A stretch of 64,000 bases of DNA from Strigops habroptila (taxonomy: Eukaryota > Chordata > Aves > Psittaciformes > Psittacidae), in NCBI RefSeq assembly GCF_004027225.2, contig NC_044290.2, positions 3,612,906-3,676,905 on the forward strand, read 5' to 3'. How positions within the stretch are numbered: position 1 is the stretch's first letter; each line of letters opens with the position of its first letter. Below are positions 25,850 to 39,219 of the stretch, one piece after another. The position numbers and the translations under genes were made by a program. The notes under the pieces were generated by a model, which was given only the letters and a program-made list of their open reading frames with translations, ran no database searches and was not told the origin of the DNA.

Positions 25850-26010
25850 AGGAATCGTTATTAACTTGGCTTTAATTACAAACTAATTTCCTCCTGCATA
25901 GCCAGCAATTTCAAGCTCTGTGGAAACTATAAGGAAACAATAGTGTGCCTTTTCCCAGCATAAACAACCAGACAAAATTCAGAGCTTCAAAAGAGAGTAA
26001 TATAGTTAAA
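25850..26010. promoter_or_regulatory. AT-rich candidate regulatory block
   Basis: It contains TCGTTATTAACTTGG, GCTTTAATTACAAACTAATTT, GGAAACAATAGTG (a SOX-like ACAATAG) and AGCATAAACAACC (forkhead-like). No repeat is present. The co-occurrence of homeodomain, SOX and forkhead-type words fits an enhancer but is only suggestive. Confidence 0.27.
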
Positions 26011-29000
26011 TACCCCAAATGCAACCATCTGAGAAATTTTCCCATCTAAGCAGAAAGCATTCCTATTAAATATACGATTTTTAAGGCCACCCAATTTTAC
26101 CAAGTTCTAAGGAAGACCTGGCAGGTCTTTTTAATGGGAACTGCCTTCACCTAAAATATGCAGAGGCTACCACCTCTCCGTAATAAGCTGGTACTGTGGG
26201 TTGCTCACTGGCTTGAGCAGTGCTGAAGCTGTACTTAGCAGCTGACAGCTTGCAAGGAGAACTGGGGGAGCATGAAGGCTTGTTAGCAGCAAGGTTTTCC
26301 CAGCTGAGGCTCACACACGCACTGATTGGCAATGCAGAGCACGGAGTTTATCCCAGTGGAGCCTCCGTATGTTTCTTCCCCTGGAGGAGCGATGAATGTC
26401 AATTCACCCCTTGGGGTGTGTCAGGCAAAAATCCTCCTGAGGGTGAAACGAGAGCTGACAGCCACTGGCCACAGGTGCCTGCACCAACTTCCACACACTG
26501 GCCAGTTTTGCTGAGAGTCAGGAAAAATGAAGCTCAGTTTGCTGCATCGCCATGCACAGCACTGGTGTGAGTGTTCCCCTCTCAAAATTAGCCGTATGGA
26601 AACATAAATCAGGATAATACACACTTACATACCATAAAACAAGAAGATGAATGTTTATGCTGGTAACTCATTAGCACCCCTGGGATTTCCCCAGAGTTCT
26701 TGGCAGTACCCTGAAAATTCAGTCCGTGACAGTGAACAGATAGCTCTATCTCAACCTATTCTATTCTTGTCCTATTCTCCTAAGCCCACTGTGATATATC
26801 TTTTTCCTTCATACCTATGTCTCCTATCATCCACTTTCAGAGCACTCTGCCAGCGGCTCTTGATGGGCTTTCCAGACCTTAATTAAGATTCAAGACACCT
26901 CTGTGAAGTTGACTAATATAATTAAGTGAATCTTGCAGATGAATAAGCTGAGGAGAGGTGAGATGGAACAGCAGAATGATGGAGGAACAGCTACCCAGTG
27001 GCAAAGGAGGTTGCAGGGCCCGGAGACTCCAACCCTGATGTCTGACAAAAATCATTGCCTTTCCCTTCCCATCTCTGTAGTTGATGATGCCAGGATTTTC
27101 TCCTGGAAAGGGGATAAATTGGACTATTGTCTTAGCAAGAAAATGCAGCTTTTGTCAAGAAGGCATCAAGGTAGAGCTGCTATCTTCAGCAGTACCATAC
27201 TGGGATGTCTCTTGCAAGTATCAAGAATAGCTGTGCATGCACATGCAACGACAGATTTTACTATGAATTAAGCTGAGGGGAAACTGTAGTCCAGTGGCTG
27301 CTTTCAAATAAACTTTTTGAAATTACAGTAATTGTATAGATTATATTCAAATCATTCTTGAATTTTCAGGGTGTCTCCTAACAACAATCTCTCATGAGAT
27401 TTCTTTAATTTCAAAGGAAACTAGAAAAATAATTTAAAAGAAAAGCCTCAATCTTGCTATGACTCGAAGTATGACTCATCTCATAAGTTTAAAAGAGTTA
27501 TTATGGGCTTGAAGATAAACATACACCTAAATCCTCCATGACCGGGGCCTTACTAGACCATTGGCTTGGGTCTTTTCCCTGGAAGTTGATGTTTAGAATG
27601 AAATATTAAGGTGTATTTCATTAGAATGAAGTATTAGGGTGCAATAGGAATAAAATGGAACATTTCCTAGCTGGGAGTTGAGCTGTATCTGTGACATCTC
27701 ACCTTCCTACTCCTTCAAAAGAGCCTTTCCCTGGAAGTTCAGCACGTTCTCAGTGCTTAAAAAGCTCTTGCAAAGGGCTTTTTATTTCTGTGCCTGTATC
27801 CAAATGAGATTATGCTGTGATATCCTAAGCATTGTGGTCACTCATTGCTTAGGAAGCTCAGTCTTCAGAGGCACAGTTTCCAACATCTTCCATTCAAAAA
27901 GGTGGTGGTAGAAGCACTTGAGAAGAAATCACTCCTGTAACACTTGTCAGTTAGCTTTCTACATGTGCTGGGCTGTGCTTGGCTTTGTTCTCACCCTCCT
28001 AACACGAGCCTTAAGACTGTCAGGGAGCAGCAGAAAAGCCACTTGTTCTGGCAGTTCATACCAGTGGCTTCTCCTCTTCCCGCCTAGGATCTGGTGACAG
28101 CATCACCTAACACTCTTCCTAAGTCTGCCAGAGGGGACAAACCCCACACAATTGTGAGTAACTTCATGTGACTCCACTTCCCTTTAAACCCATTGTTTCC
28201 CAGTGCTGGGACACCATATAGCAACCTATGAAGTGATGGCAGCTCTTGGGACCAAGCCATGCTGATTTTGTTGTTTTGCCTCATCTGTTTCTTTATACTC
28301 TCTGTGTCCCAAGAGACTCCGCTATAGGAATTCCTGCTTTTCATTTTTCTGCTGTACAAGATGTCAGCAGATAACAGTCCATGCTTCATTGGTGCCATTT
28401 CATAATTGAAAGAGCCAGCAATATATCAGGCTTGGAGTCTGCAAACCTCATCAATAAGTTCTCTATTACTTAGGCATAATTTTCCATGACCCCCAGATGA
28501 GACTTACCAGGCAGTAGGGTTATATTGCTGAACCTACACTGCACTGCAAACTGTTACAGATAATGTCTACTAAACTATAGTCTATTGCCACAAACTAGTT
28601 TCTCAGACAACCAGTGTCTAGCAAAAATTTACTTAATATGCAAAGCTGTCTGTTTAGATCTGTCTGTTTTCCACTAAAGCTACCTCAGGAAAAAAGAGAA
28701 TTGTAGTCCAAAATAACAGCACAGGTTTCTTTCCAAGTCAACATACACAGACCTACACTTTTCTATAGGAACATATTTTTCCTGTGTCACCAAAAGGATT
28801 TTTTTCCTTGACTTATTCTGCATTTTCAGCATATAACAGAGACCTTAACAGCTTCTGCAGCATTACTGATTGTGTGAGGGCAGTGTGAAACTTGCTTGGC
28901 CTCTCTCTTTAGATTTAATTCTCTGAGCTTTCCGTAGCACATTAAGAATCCGCTTCCTGGTCCATTTCAACAAAATCCCATCAAGTCTGAAGAGTTTCCC

Positions 29001-30115
29001 CTTTAAGTAAATACCAGGGGCTTGAGTTTTAATTACTTTCTGCAGAATCCCCTTATCTGTCAAAGCAGCAGCTTTGACAGGCACTGGCTATACGTTATCT
29101 GGAACCACAACTGAGATCTCTAACTCCTTCCATGTCTTTAGCCCTTGAAGCCTGTCTCATACCTATTACATATCATGCCCAGAAGCACTGCCAGAGTATG
29201 GGCTCTGATACCTGGAAAGACAGCTCTTTCCCTCCATATCTTATTGTCCCAGAGGATCCTTACACCCTTCCCTCGTTGCTGGCACAAACAAATTGCTGAT
29301 GATGACTGTCTATCTGCATACCAGGCATGTCCCAGACGTGTTACTTGGTGCACAGAACCCTATCTTCAGTTTTGGTCTATAAGCTTTGAGGCTTTGCAAA
29401 CTTTTGTTATCTAGAGCAAGCGAGTCACCTGTGCAGGGATATTACTCCTCGCACCATCAAAGGTCTGTTGCAGGCATCCAGTGACTCTGCAGGCCAGTTT
29501 ATATTATTAAAAGAGAAGAGCTAGTAATTGTTTAAGCTTTGCATGAAGGTAATTTTGAGATTTGAATGGAAATTGATGTCGTTTAATACATTATCTCAAC
29601 TGGATCAACCACCCAGAAGTCTAAGAATTGCCTCATACAACCCAGAAGGAGCATATTTCACCCCAGCTCTTCCAAAATCTTTCCGCTGTACTGCAAGCAT
29701 CAATCACATAGAACTATCCAACTATCATAGACTAGCCAACTCACTGAAGGACCTCATTACAGATTTATTTGAATGCCTTCACATTTTTATCCTTGTAACG
29801 TGCAGTGGAACATGATGCACTGCCCAGTGAGGACTATGCTTGGGCCTTCCACCTCCTGCACCATTCCCTAGTCCCCCTCCATCCCTCACCTGCACAGCTG
29901 GTGTCCAGTCTGATCTTTCAGCCTTCAGAAATCACTGGAGATAAGAGCTGTAACGTAAAGCACCTTTATTTTTGATAAGCTATGTTCAAAGGCTCAAAGA
30001 GCTCCACTCCTGACCATGCCAATGCCTAACTGGCTGTGGTCCACACTCACTGCTTTTATGCATGGCAAAGCCGTGCCTGTCACAGAGGCATCTCCTGCCT
30101 TTTTGCCGTATTAGC
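26011..30115. other. Unique non-coding stretch
   Basis: No gene or mobile element is recognised. The stretch is AT-rich between about 27300 and 27500. It includes a small tandem duplication at 27593-27641. The minus-strand 73-codon frame at 28863-29084 encodes a lysine/arginine-rich peptide (IYLKGKLFRLDGILLKW, then RKRILNVLRKAQRIKSKE). I could not assign it, and it has neither splice-like borders nor a neighbour that would support it. Confidence 0.5.
27593..27641 (+). repeat. 28-bp-period tandem duplication, two units
   Basis: TTAGAATGAAATATTAAGGTG (27593-27613, written here with its 21 bases described as TTAGAATGAA plus ATATTAAGGTG) recurs at 27621-27641 with two A-to-G differences. The spacer is 7 bp. 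It looks like a local slippage or duplication event with two later transitions. Confidence 0.75.
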
Positions 30116-30176
30116 AGAATCATAGAATCATTTGAGTTGGAAAAGACCTTTAAGATCACTGAGTCCGACTGTTAAA
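30116..30176 (-). mobile_element. CR1 LINE, short 3' stub (minus strand)
   Basis: AGAATCATAGAATCATTTG, AGTTGGAAAAGACC, TTTAAGATCACTGAGTCC and GACTGTTAA match the inverted last about 60 bp of a CR1 subfamily. It is different from the type at 19.2 kb because it has AGTCC rather than AGTTCC. Homology ends there. Confidence 0.9.
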
Positions 30177-33100
30177 TAGTCCTGGTCTGCTTCAATTCAC
30201 TTTTGTGCGAGAAATGAAGTAGCCAAACTTCACTGAGGACAAAAGCAGGCAGCAGGCCAGCCTCAAAGCCAAAGTAGACATAAACCCGCATTAAACCTCA
30301 TGGTTCAACACATAAACAGAGTGAAGCAAGGACCTCCCAGAGCCCTGTGCTTGAATCCAATAACCATCCATAACTACCCCTAAGGATAGTTTCTAAAGAG
30401 GGGAGAGCAATAAACAGCACTTCCCCTCTTCATTACACAACTCCAGCAATAACTATGATGAATGGCAACGAACAACTGGGTTTCATTGCTAGATTTCCAA
30501 GCCGTGGTGTCCAACAATAGAAGCATAATAAAGACAGATGGCAGTGGATTAACTCTTCTTGCAATGAGGCCAATGCTGGCTGTTCAACCGCACTCATCCC
30601 AACTCAAAGGCAGGCAGCAGGGAAATGCTCCTGACTTCTGAACAGGACCAGAGTTAGGTACATGGGGATCAGGAATAATGCAAACCAGAGGGTTTGGTCA
30701 GACCAGAGAGTGGAGCTGAGCAATATATGCTAATTCTGGTGGTGCATTTTGCTTTTAAGCACAGCTGTTAACTAGGCAGAAAACTCAGAAGAAACCCAAG
30801 TGGATTTTCCACAGAGTATTTCTGCTCTTTTTCAACTGATGGTATTAATTGCTTGGCTTCTTTATAATTTGGAAACCTCAAAATAAAAAAACCCAAAAAA
30901 ACCCATGAAATTGTTGCTGCTTTCATACAAAAGAAATTGCTTTTTAAAAGTTGCTATACTTTCCCCTCCAGTTTTGCCCATTTAGCATAAATAATAAAGA
31001 TTATTTTGCATTCCTGCATTAATGTAGTGCTAATAGGTGTGTGCTGGATATCATTATAACTGTATCTCTATGTAGGTACCTAACCCTAAGCCTAGAGGTT
31101 TAGGTGAGTTCAAATAACAGAGAAGAACCAGGGTTTAGGAGGTCTGGGGAGACGGAGCTGGGTTTTGCCAGCGGCTCTAGCAGCACTTTGCTGTGTACCA
31201 ATGTATGAAACTCACTCTAAGCTCCAGCATTAAACAGGTACAGGCACTGCCAAAATTAGCAGGGGAGGGGTCTTACCACAACTCATTGATTGAGTTTGTA
31301 AAGCATTTGGAGACCTTCAGGTGGAAGGTGTTAAACAAAGTGAAAATTACCATTATTTCTGCCTAAGTGAAACCGCCAAGCAGTGCTGCTTTAGTCATTC
31401 ACTGCACATTCAGGTCTGTCTTCTGTTTGTAAGTCCACTGTAACCAAGCTTAATTTCTGCAGATGTATTTGTTATTCAGAAGCATTCACTGGGTTGAATC
31501 ATTCTCAGATGGAGTTTTTAGGAAACATGTTTGATTTGCCTATTCATTATCTGTTACTCCGGATGCATGATGGGCTACACAGAGCAGCATGTTGCTGTTT
31601 CCGCTCGCTGCCTGAATGGCAGAAAGTTTATTAGATGGAAGAATAATGAATAACCAATAATGAATACTCTTGTTTTCATGTGAAAACAGATGAGCATGTG
31701 AAAAGCAGTGTCCCTCCCCACTTTCTTGCCAACAGATCCCCGTTCACGATAACATTCTCCAATAGAGAAAAGCAAGCAGACTCTTGATTCTGCCAAATAT
31801 CTGGCCATTCACAAAGTCGAGTTTTACTATCTTACCAGAAGTACCTAGATGCCTGCCTGAAATACAGAAGAGGCTACTCTAGGGCTGACCTGTTGCCTTT
31901 ACAAAGATGAGATAGCAAAAAGATGAATGTCCTTGTTTTCACAGTGTGTGTTAACCAGCCACATAGAGCTTTGAGGTTTTTGGTCTCTCCTGGCATCGGC
32001 AATTTCTCTCTATGGTGTAACTCCTGCTCTACAGGGGATTCCCTATAATACCTCATCTTGTCAAATCAGTTTGGTCTGCAGGACTTCTGCAAGCCCACTT
32101 GCCACATCTCTGCTCTAGTGCAAACATCAAACACCCAACAGTGAGTCACACTGAGGTCCAACTGCACCAACTACCCCAAAACCAACCCCCAAAGCCCTGT
32201 GGAAAGTTGGAAAACTCAAACGTACACAGCACCATTCCCTCGTTCCTGTTTTTGCTGACCGTGTGACTCCAGTTGCATGTAATTATTGTGGTATCCGGTG
32301 TTAATGATGTGTCCAGTTCACTCAGCCTGTTCATCAGTATTGCTGGTCATTTGCTGTTTCTTTGTTTCTCGCCTCCCCAAAGGTCACTACATCATCAGCA
32401 AAACCCAGCACAATTCATCCATTATTTATCAAGCTGGGTTTACTGCTCACCTGTCCCTCATTTCAAGGCCATGCTCCATCCCACATCTCAAACCTACATG
32501 CACCTTCCAGCCCACAGTTGTGGCATGAAGCACTGACTGGCATAAAGCATTTATTAAACAGAAAACACTAATTATAAAACTGAAGCTTGTCACGATGCAG
32601 ACAGGGATTTGGTACCACCTTAAACATCCTGCATTTCCCAGTCTCAGGCCTCTGATCCCACTCCTGCTTTGCCCTCTATTGACTGAAAAACCATTTGTAA
32701 GTAAATCTATACAATGGGAGACCTGCCTTTTGCTATTTGGGCTGAGTTGTGGCCTGCTTTAACTCTCCATTAGTGCAGGCTACCTACATTCGTTATTTCC
32801 TTAGCCTAACTGGTGGCTGAGTGCTCATCAGGCTTCCTGCATGCAGCCCGACTGCATTATTGACATCTTCCTGTGGAGCGATATCATGGAAGAGCATTCC
32901 TGGGGGAAACATAGAGATATTGTGAAATGCCCTGTGCAAAATCAGGGATGTTCATCACACCCCTTCCCAGGACCACCAGCACTTTCCCTGCACCAGTCCT
33001 GCCCCTTTGGGAGGTATCTGCAGCCTTACAGGCTCTCCATTGGGGTACAGGTGATGCATAATATTATCGAAGCTCCATCTGCCTCTGGGGAGTCTTTGAA

Positions 33101-33889
33101 ATCTCAGCCCATGAGAAGAGCAATAACCTTCAAAAAAAACCTCCAGCCACATGGGACTTATTACAAAGGGAAATTCTAACCTACAAATAAAGGCAATAAA
33201 GTGGCAGACCTCTGCATCCCGATCGCATCTAACACAGCCTCAGAACAAGCGGAGATGTTCTGATTAGCTGCTGAAGGGGTAAAGGCGGTGTCAGCAATCC
33301 CCATCAAGGATGAGAAGGATGTTGTGCTGGGGAAAAGCCATTGAGCATCCCGAGGTCACCCTGGGGCAGCACAGCTTCTCCTCTAACCTACCCCTGGGCT
33401 TTGGCTGATAGTATTTATCATATCTATTGCTCAGACTGAAAGCCAAGCCAGAAAAGTGACTCTGAACTGTGCTGCACCAGGAGGGGAGCGGGGAGGAGGG
33501 CAATGCCATTGCCACTCTGCTCCCCGCTATTTGTCCTGGTTATCAAACTGGAAAAGATCACCAATTACCCTGTTCCCTACCACCGCTGCTCCTGCCAACA
33601 CAAGATGAAAAGCACATTTATTTCTCTTAAGTGAGATCTTTTTGTGACACATAAGGACCCTTGTATACATGACAATTACTTGTAAAAAATATCTCTCTGT
33701 CTTCAGCACATCTGTAAATGGATTTAAGCCCATATAAAGGACGTAAAAATGGCTATAACCACCCCAGCGCAGCTCCCTGGAAGCTCTCAATGGTGGTTTT
33801 TTTTTCCACATATATAAAAGCCAACATTGAACAAAAAGGCCTGTCAGCAGAGAAAGGTAGGTTTGCCTTTCCTCACCTAACTAGGGAAA
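30177..33889. other. Unique non-coding stretch, nothing recognised
   Basis: No gene or mobile element is recognised. An A-rich low-complexity patch lies at about 30880-30905. AT-rich sequence near 30960-31070 contains several AATAAT/ATTA words. The 112-codon plus frame at 32841-33179 shows no known domain. Confidence 0.55.
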
Positions 33890-34335
33890 CTTAATTTTAT
33901 TTATTTTTATTGACAATCTCAACAACTATTTCTCAATCATAAAAGTAAAAAGCACAGGCTCAGCTAGTCAGCCCATCATTTCTATTTAGCTTTTTATTTG
34001 CGCGAGGAACTCTTTGGAGATGCAATATCTTGTTTGCAGAGACACCCTAGTGGCAACATGACATTACTCAAACCACCAAATGAGGCTTATGCAGATGACG
34101 CAGCCTTCTCCTGCGGCACCTCCAGTAGTGCATGGATCTCACCGTGCGCCCTGGGGCTCCTTTGCTCCCCCGTCACCTCAGCATCCGCCATTACCCCATC
34201 TCCTGACTGTGATACTTAGGAAGGATAAGCAAAGCGTCATTTAAACCCAAATGCTGTCATTGTCTAGTGGGTAATTATTGACCACTGCATCTTCTTATTA
34301 TATTTACTATTTATTTTTTACAATGACCCCTGGGG
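33890..34335. promoter_or_regulatory. Candidate regulatory block pair
   Basis: The first part (about 33890-34010) is AT-rich (TTAATTTTATTTATTTTTATTG, described as T/A runs, then ATCATAAAAG and TATTTAGC). The second part (about 34205-34335) has GCGTCATTTAAACC, TGCTGTCATTGTC, GGGTAATTATTGACC and a long AT tail. The intervening 34020-34200 is GC-richer. The second part in particular looks like a developmental enhancer core. Conservation is unmeasured. Confidence 0.28.
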
Positions 34336-37229
34336 TTCTGCCTCGCTAACATTCAGCACAAACAGCACTGTAAGGCACTGTGGGATGTATCCATGCCTGA
34401 ATTACAGCCACAGCATTCACCCTTCCCTGGCCAAGGGGTTTCTAAGGGCCAGGTTTACACAAGTAGCCAGGAGCCAAAGGATGCATGGAGGAAAGCGAGG
34501 AACTCGTTGGGATTTGCCAGCTAAGCAGTCTGTCTCCCCGATCTGCTGGGTGACTCTGGCTTCAGGCACCCAGCTCCTCTGCCTGTGACTGTGGGCACTG
34601 AGGTTGCTTCTTGGGCTATACACAAAGATCATCCCTGTCTCAGACCACATGGATCAAATCCTTTGACTCAGTGTGTTAGAGGCAGCCTGTTACCACCTAT
34701 AATTTCAAGACTGGGAAATGGAGGCTTGCAGGGATACACTGCTTTTGGGCAAGGCTCTCAGTAACTTCCCGGAGCGAGTCCGTTTGTCCGCAGCAGATAA
34801 TGAAATCAGTGTTGTGCTACCTTAGCATCTGTGCTTTCACATGGAAGCGAGAAAGACTCTGCTCCTATTTGCACTCTTACCCTAACAACAGCGCAGGGTG
34901 TCAGGTGTCTGTGAGCTAAAGGCTTCCCTGTCTGTGCCATGATATTAAAAGCATATGCAATGAGACTGCACCTTCTGTTCGCACTCTGTCAGTAATCCCA
35001 TGCAGGCAGGTTTGCCGTTAACCTTCCTAATGGAAAGTCTGTTCAATGGCTTGCTGGCTTTGCCTCAGTTCAGGATTATCTGCAAAGATGCAGACTGTTG
35101 ATTTGTGGGCATCTTCTAAAGTGAGAGCTGCAGAGGCTCAAAAGAAATGATGCAGCCTGGAGCTGGAAGGGGATTTTTGCCCAAACCCAGGCCAAATCAT
35201 ATAATTCCTATAGAAGTAACAACTTGCTTTAGCTGCTTTGGGGAGAGGGGAAAAAAAGAACTCGTCTCAGCTTAATTACAAATTTACTTCTTTCTCTTTC
35301 CTCTTTTGCCACCCCTGCCCCTCACACCCTGATAAAATGAGGGTAAAAAGCTCTACAAATGGCAATATCCAATATTCATTAGTGGCTTGTGAGAGAGACA
35401 GAGAGACACAACTCATTACTAGGTTCTTCACCTTTACCCTTGACAATGGTTATTTACATAATAACCTGACCCTTAGGTTACTCTTCATTAACAAACACAT
35501 GTGCAAACATAGAAGCAGCTGGCTACAACTCATAAATATATATTGTTAACCTTGGCTTAGAAGACTTACTTTCACTTACCAAAGGAAAAAAAAGAAAAGG
35601 AGACACTATTTTGCATAGCTATTATGTTATAACCTCAGTAAATGATACAATGAGTCAGAGGTTTGGCGCAGAGCTGGGCACATGGATTTGCAAACCAGCT
35701 CATTGTGGTTGTCCCTGCCTGGAGCATCTTCCTCTGCCCTGTGGGGGACTGTCCCAGTTGGGAGATGAGGCAGAGACCAGTCTGGACCAGAAGAGCTGGA
35801 CTGAAGAGTCAATCCAGCTCTTCTATTCCCCAAATCATCTGAGGCTATCACCTGAGCTAGACCATGGTGGGATAGTATGCAAAGCTAGGATGAAGTAGGA
35901 AAGCACCTCTCCAGAGAAGCAGCTTTTTCAGCTAAGATGAATGATGTCATTTAACCCTCTGAGCACAAGTTTCAGGCTCTATGTGGAAATATTCCTATGC
36001 AAGGTCTGACAGACCAGGATTTAGAGCATCTAAACCAGCTTCAGAGACTTCAATTTTATCATGCAGCTCCAGGAGTGAAACTCCATCCCTTGGGCTGACA
36101 TAGATGAAATGTGTCTTAGGCCAGGTGACAGCCTTGAGCAGAGGGAAAGGTGCCCTGGAGCTTTCTGGAAGATGGGGAGGTTTTTGCTCAGATCGACTGT
36201 GGTGGCTCAGCTGCATCTTTCTCAAAGCACTGCTTAGCATCAGTTCTGGTTACACATTCCCTACAGTCCCATACCATACTCTCAAAACACAGGCCCCGTG
36301 TCTTCGGTTCAGCCAGAGATTGATGATTTTTCGGTATATACTTCGGTAACCACACATCAGAGAGTCACCACCAGAAGGACAAGGTGCTACTAATACCACT
36401 TGCAGGAGGGGCTTTCATTTTGGCTGTGGTTTCATACATGTCTAACCAGAGGGGGTCACGCAGATAACTTGCCCCTCTTCTAAATATCCCTGCCTGCAAG
36501 CAGGTAGGTGATGGCACGAATCAAACATTGGTGTTTGGGCTCTGCCAGTAAGGCAGGAATCAAACATTTTTATAAAGCTGGGGCCTTTTGCATGGTTTAA
36601 ATAGTAGATGTTGCTCAAAGAGCCACATCCTCCTCATTCTGCATGTAGAAATGGTACGGCAAATTTGTAGGACCATACATGCTGACAGAGGCCAGCTGGG
36701 ATCCCACCACTGCAGCTCTGCAGATGCAGGATGGGCTTCCTGGGCCACAGCATGACCACCCTGCATTCCATCTCCTCTCATGGGATATTAACTCTCTCCA
36801 AGCCTCCCCTGTCACAGCCTAGATGCCAGAAAGAGGCATTTTGGTGGTTGTGAGCAGAGACAATGGCAGCCATGGGGTTTTCCTCAAGTTTGGCATTTGG
36901 GAAACAAAGGAATTGCTTAATAAGAACTTCAACGAGGATAAGATGCAATTGAAACAGAATTCTGTCTAATGTTTCCAGAAGACAAATGTTAATTGTGTTT
37001 ATGTATCAAAACCTGAAATTAAAAACTCAATGTTTGCACAATCTTGCAAGAAACCCAAATCCCAGTGTTCCAGGCAGCCTATATCACCCGGCACACGTCG
37101 CTCAGAAACCTTTTTACCTATTCACTCACTATTTCCAAACCAATTACTAGCTTGCAGTTTGCAAAGCAGGCTGACACTTGGGGGTTCGGGCAGGGACTTC
37201 TTTGAGTCCCTCTACCAATCCAACTATGT
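34336..37229. other. Unique non-coding stretch, nothing recognised
   Basis: No gene, RNA or repeat element is recognised. The open frames at 35238-35549 (103 codons) and 35611-35898 (95 codons) have no domain features. Confidence 0.55.
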
Positions 37230-37410
37230 TTTAATTTAGTGAAGAGGGAAAGCATATAATTTTTTAGCTCCAGGGAAGCCGGAGGCAGTCACAAATATCC
37301 CTTGAGCTGAGTCAAATTCTTCAGTTTAAAGCAGCAGCCCATTCTATTGCAATAATTGGACTTAAGTGTCCCTTTCGTTTAAAGAAACAACAGCTGATCT
37401 GGAAAGCTGA
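37230..37410. promoter_or_regulatory. Candidate regulatory block
   Basis: It contains TTTTAATTTAGTG, GCATATAATTTTTTAGC, TTCTATTGCAATAATTGG (SOX-like ATTG words) and TTCGTTTAAAG, with a few retained CpGs and no repeat. This is an enhancer-like composition only. Confidence 0.25.
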
Positions 37411-38199
37411 TGGCTTGGACACAGGGTGTTTCACCTCTGGGACCTGAGACACAGACCTAACCATAATTGGATGAACCCAGAATAGCAAGTGCCTCACTTA
37501 TATGGAAATAATAAATAATAATACCACCACCACCATCCTCATGCCAGAGATCCCTCCACAGTTGGGCCTTTGTTCGCATTCAGCATCTGGATGATGCTAC
37601 ACCAAGAAATATAGTTTCAGGTTGATGGAGAAAAGATGGGTGAAGGTTGGAGCTTTTAGGTAGGGCAAGAGTTGCTGTGACCACCACAGGATACATAAAT
37701 CTATACAACACCTCTGTACCACTTCAGAACAAAAAGGAAAACATCTCTAACTGGAAGGATTGGCCAAGAGAGATGTCCTTGGTGAATAAATGATTAGATT
37801 CGAACTACTCTCTTATGCTGAGGTTGAGAATACATCTTAGAGATGAAGCCCAAGAAATAAAGCTTCTTACAATATCAGGGTGATAACTGAGCAGTGATGC
37901 TGAGCAGGATTCACCACAAGAATCCCCACCAAGCAACCCCGGGACAAGCCCCACAGCAACAACGTGCTGCACCTCCTGCAGAAGCAGCTTTAATTGCTCC
38001 ACGGGCAGCAATTAGAGAGGCCTCATCCCACCCCTGCCAGTTCACCACCGGGGACCAGCCGGGGACATGAAGCCACTTGGCCAGGATCCCACAGGGAGCA
38101 TGCGGCAGCCTGGGGAGGAGAAGGCAGCTCTCCCTAGTTTGCACCAACAAACCAGGCTTCACCCTGCGCCGAGCAAATGTCAGCCCCGTGTTAGATACC
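37411..38199. other. Unique spacer
   Basis: Nothing is recognised apart from a short AATAATAATA/CCACCACCACC simple-sequence patch at about 37508-37535. A 161-codon minus frame (37911-38396), one of the longest in the window, has a cysteine- and alanine-rich composition and no recognisable domain. Confidence 0.5.
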
Positions 38200-38420
38200 A
38201 CAGTGGTACTTCTAAATCCAAGTTGGAAAATGCCATCATGTATTTTTAATCCAACCGCCTCGTCACTGCATAATAAAATGAAAGGATTGCCGCGTTTGAC
38301 TGGCATTTGTAAGTAGCATGTGAAAGGGGCTAATAGAGGCAGAAAATTAGCTGCATTTATCATCTTAACTACATTCATATTACACTCACGATCCAATTGT
38401 TTAAAAATTGGTCTTTTAGA
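38200..38420. promoter_or_regulatory. Candidate conserved non-coding block
   Basis: It contains TGTATTTTTAATCC, GCATAATAAAATG, GGGGCTAATAGAGG, AAATTAGCTGCATTTATC and CGATCCAATTGTTTAAAAATTG. CpGs are retained and no repeat is present. The word content is typical of homeodomain-bound enhancers. Unverified. Confidence 0.3.
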
Positions 38421-39214
38421 GCAGGTCCTTTTGAAAGTTTAAGCATTCCAAACAACAGCCGTTTATTCTCAGAACAAACATTACCTTAAAAAAAGATTTA
38501 TTCTGTAGCTCTGCTGAATTGTGAAGGGAATGGACTTTGCTATATGGTTTTCGTGAGTACAGTCAACACCAAATCTCGTCAAAAAAAAAGGATTTGTGTT
38601 TTACACTGAGTGCTGATGTTTGGGGGAAAAAAAAGTGGAATCAGAACCCATTCAATGTCTGAAAAAATCCTCCCAAACATTCCCTTTGGAAAAACAATTT
38701 AACAAAAAATGAAAAATGTTCCAATTTTGAAGTGAGATTTTTAAAAATACATTTTATCATTCTTCTACTACAAGTTTACATCATTGCTTGGCATTTAAGT
38801 AGTGGCAGCAAGCAGTATGTCTTAACGACATATCACAACGTCAGACATAAAACCCTGTAGTCCTTTTACTTTTAAATGGGTCACATCATGCTACCAGCCC
38901 TGATTGAGACATATTATCTAACTCTTAGTGATTCCCGTCTATGATCTAATGCCAACTCCTAAGTGAAAGAAAACAACGTGAAAATTCAGGAGAATGAAAG
39001 CCCACACCAAACTCACAAAAGTACAGCTGATAAACCTGTCCTACAGATGCAAATATTTCAAGTAGTACTAAATACCAGTATCCCATAAATGACTAAATAA
39101 TGACATCAATAAAATACCAAGTTTTAGGCCATACTGTGATAACTCAGAGGTTGTTCGGTGCACTATGCTGATATCAACATATAAAGGAATATTCAGTGGC
39201 TCTGTGTGAAGTTA
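38421..39214. other. AT-rich unique spacer
   Basis: AT-rich sequence with several A-runs (38580-38640, 38700-38760). No gene or element is recognised. A perfect octamer (ATGCAAAT) lies at 39047-39054. Confidence 0.5.
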
Positions 39215-39219
39215 ACAAT
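39215..39219 (+). repeat. Target-site duplication, left copy
   Basis: ACAAT immediately before the LTR's TG. It is identical to 39787-39791. Confidence 0.85.

Noticed and set aside
33998..34219. YADD tetrapeptide as a reverse-transcriptase active site
   Set aside because: Only the four residues match. No flanking reverse-transcriptase motifs are present and the frame is 73 codons.
37911..38396. 161-codon minus-strand frame as a gene
   Set aside because: No domain is recognised, and it runs into a non-coding-looking AT-rich block. The low-complexity cysteine/alanine composition is typical of chance frames.
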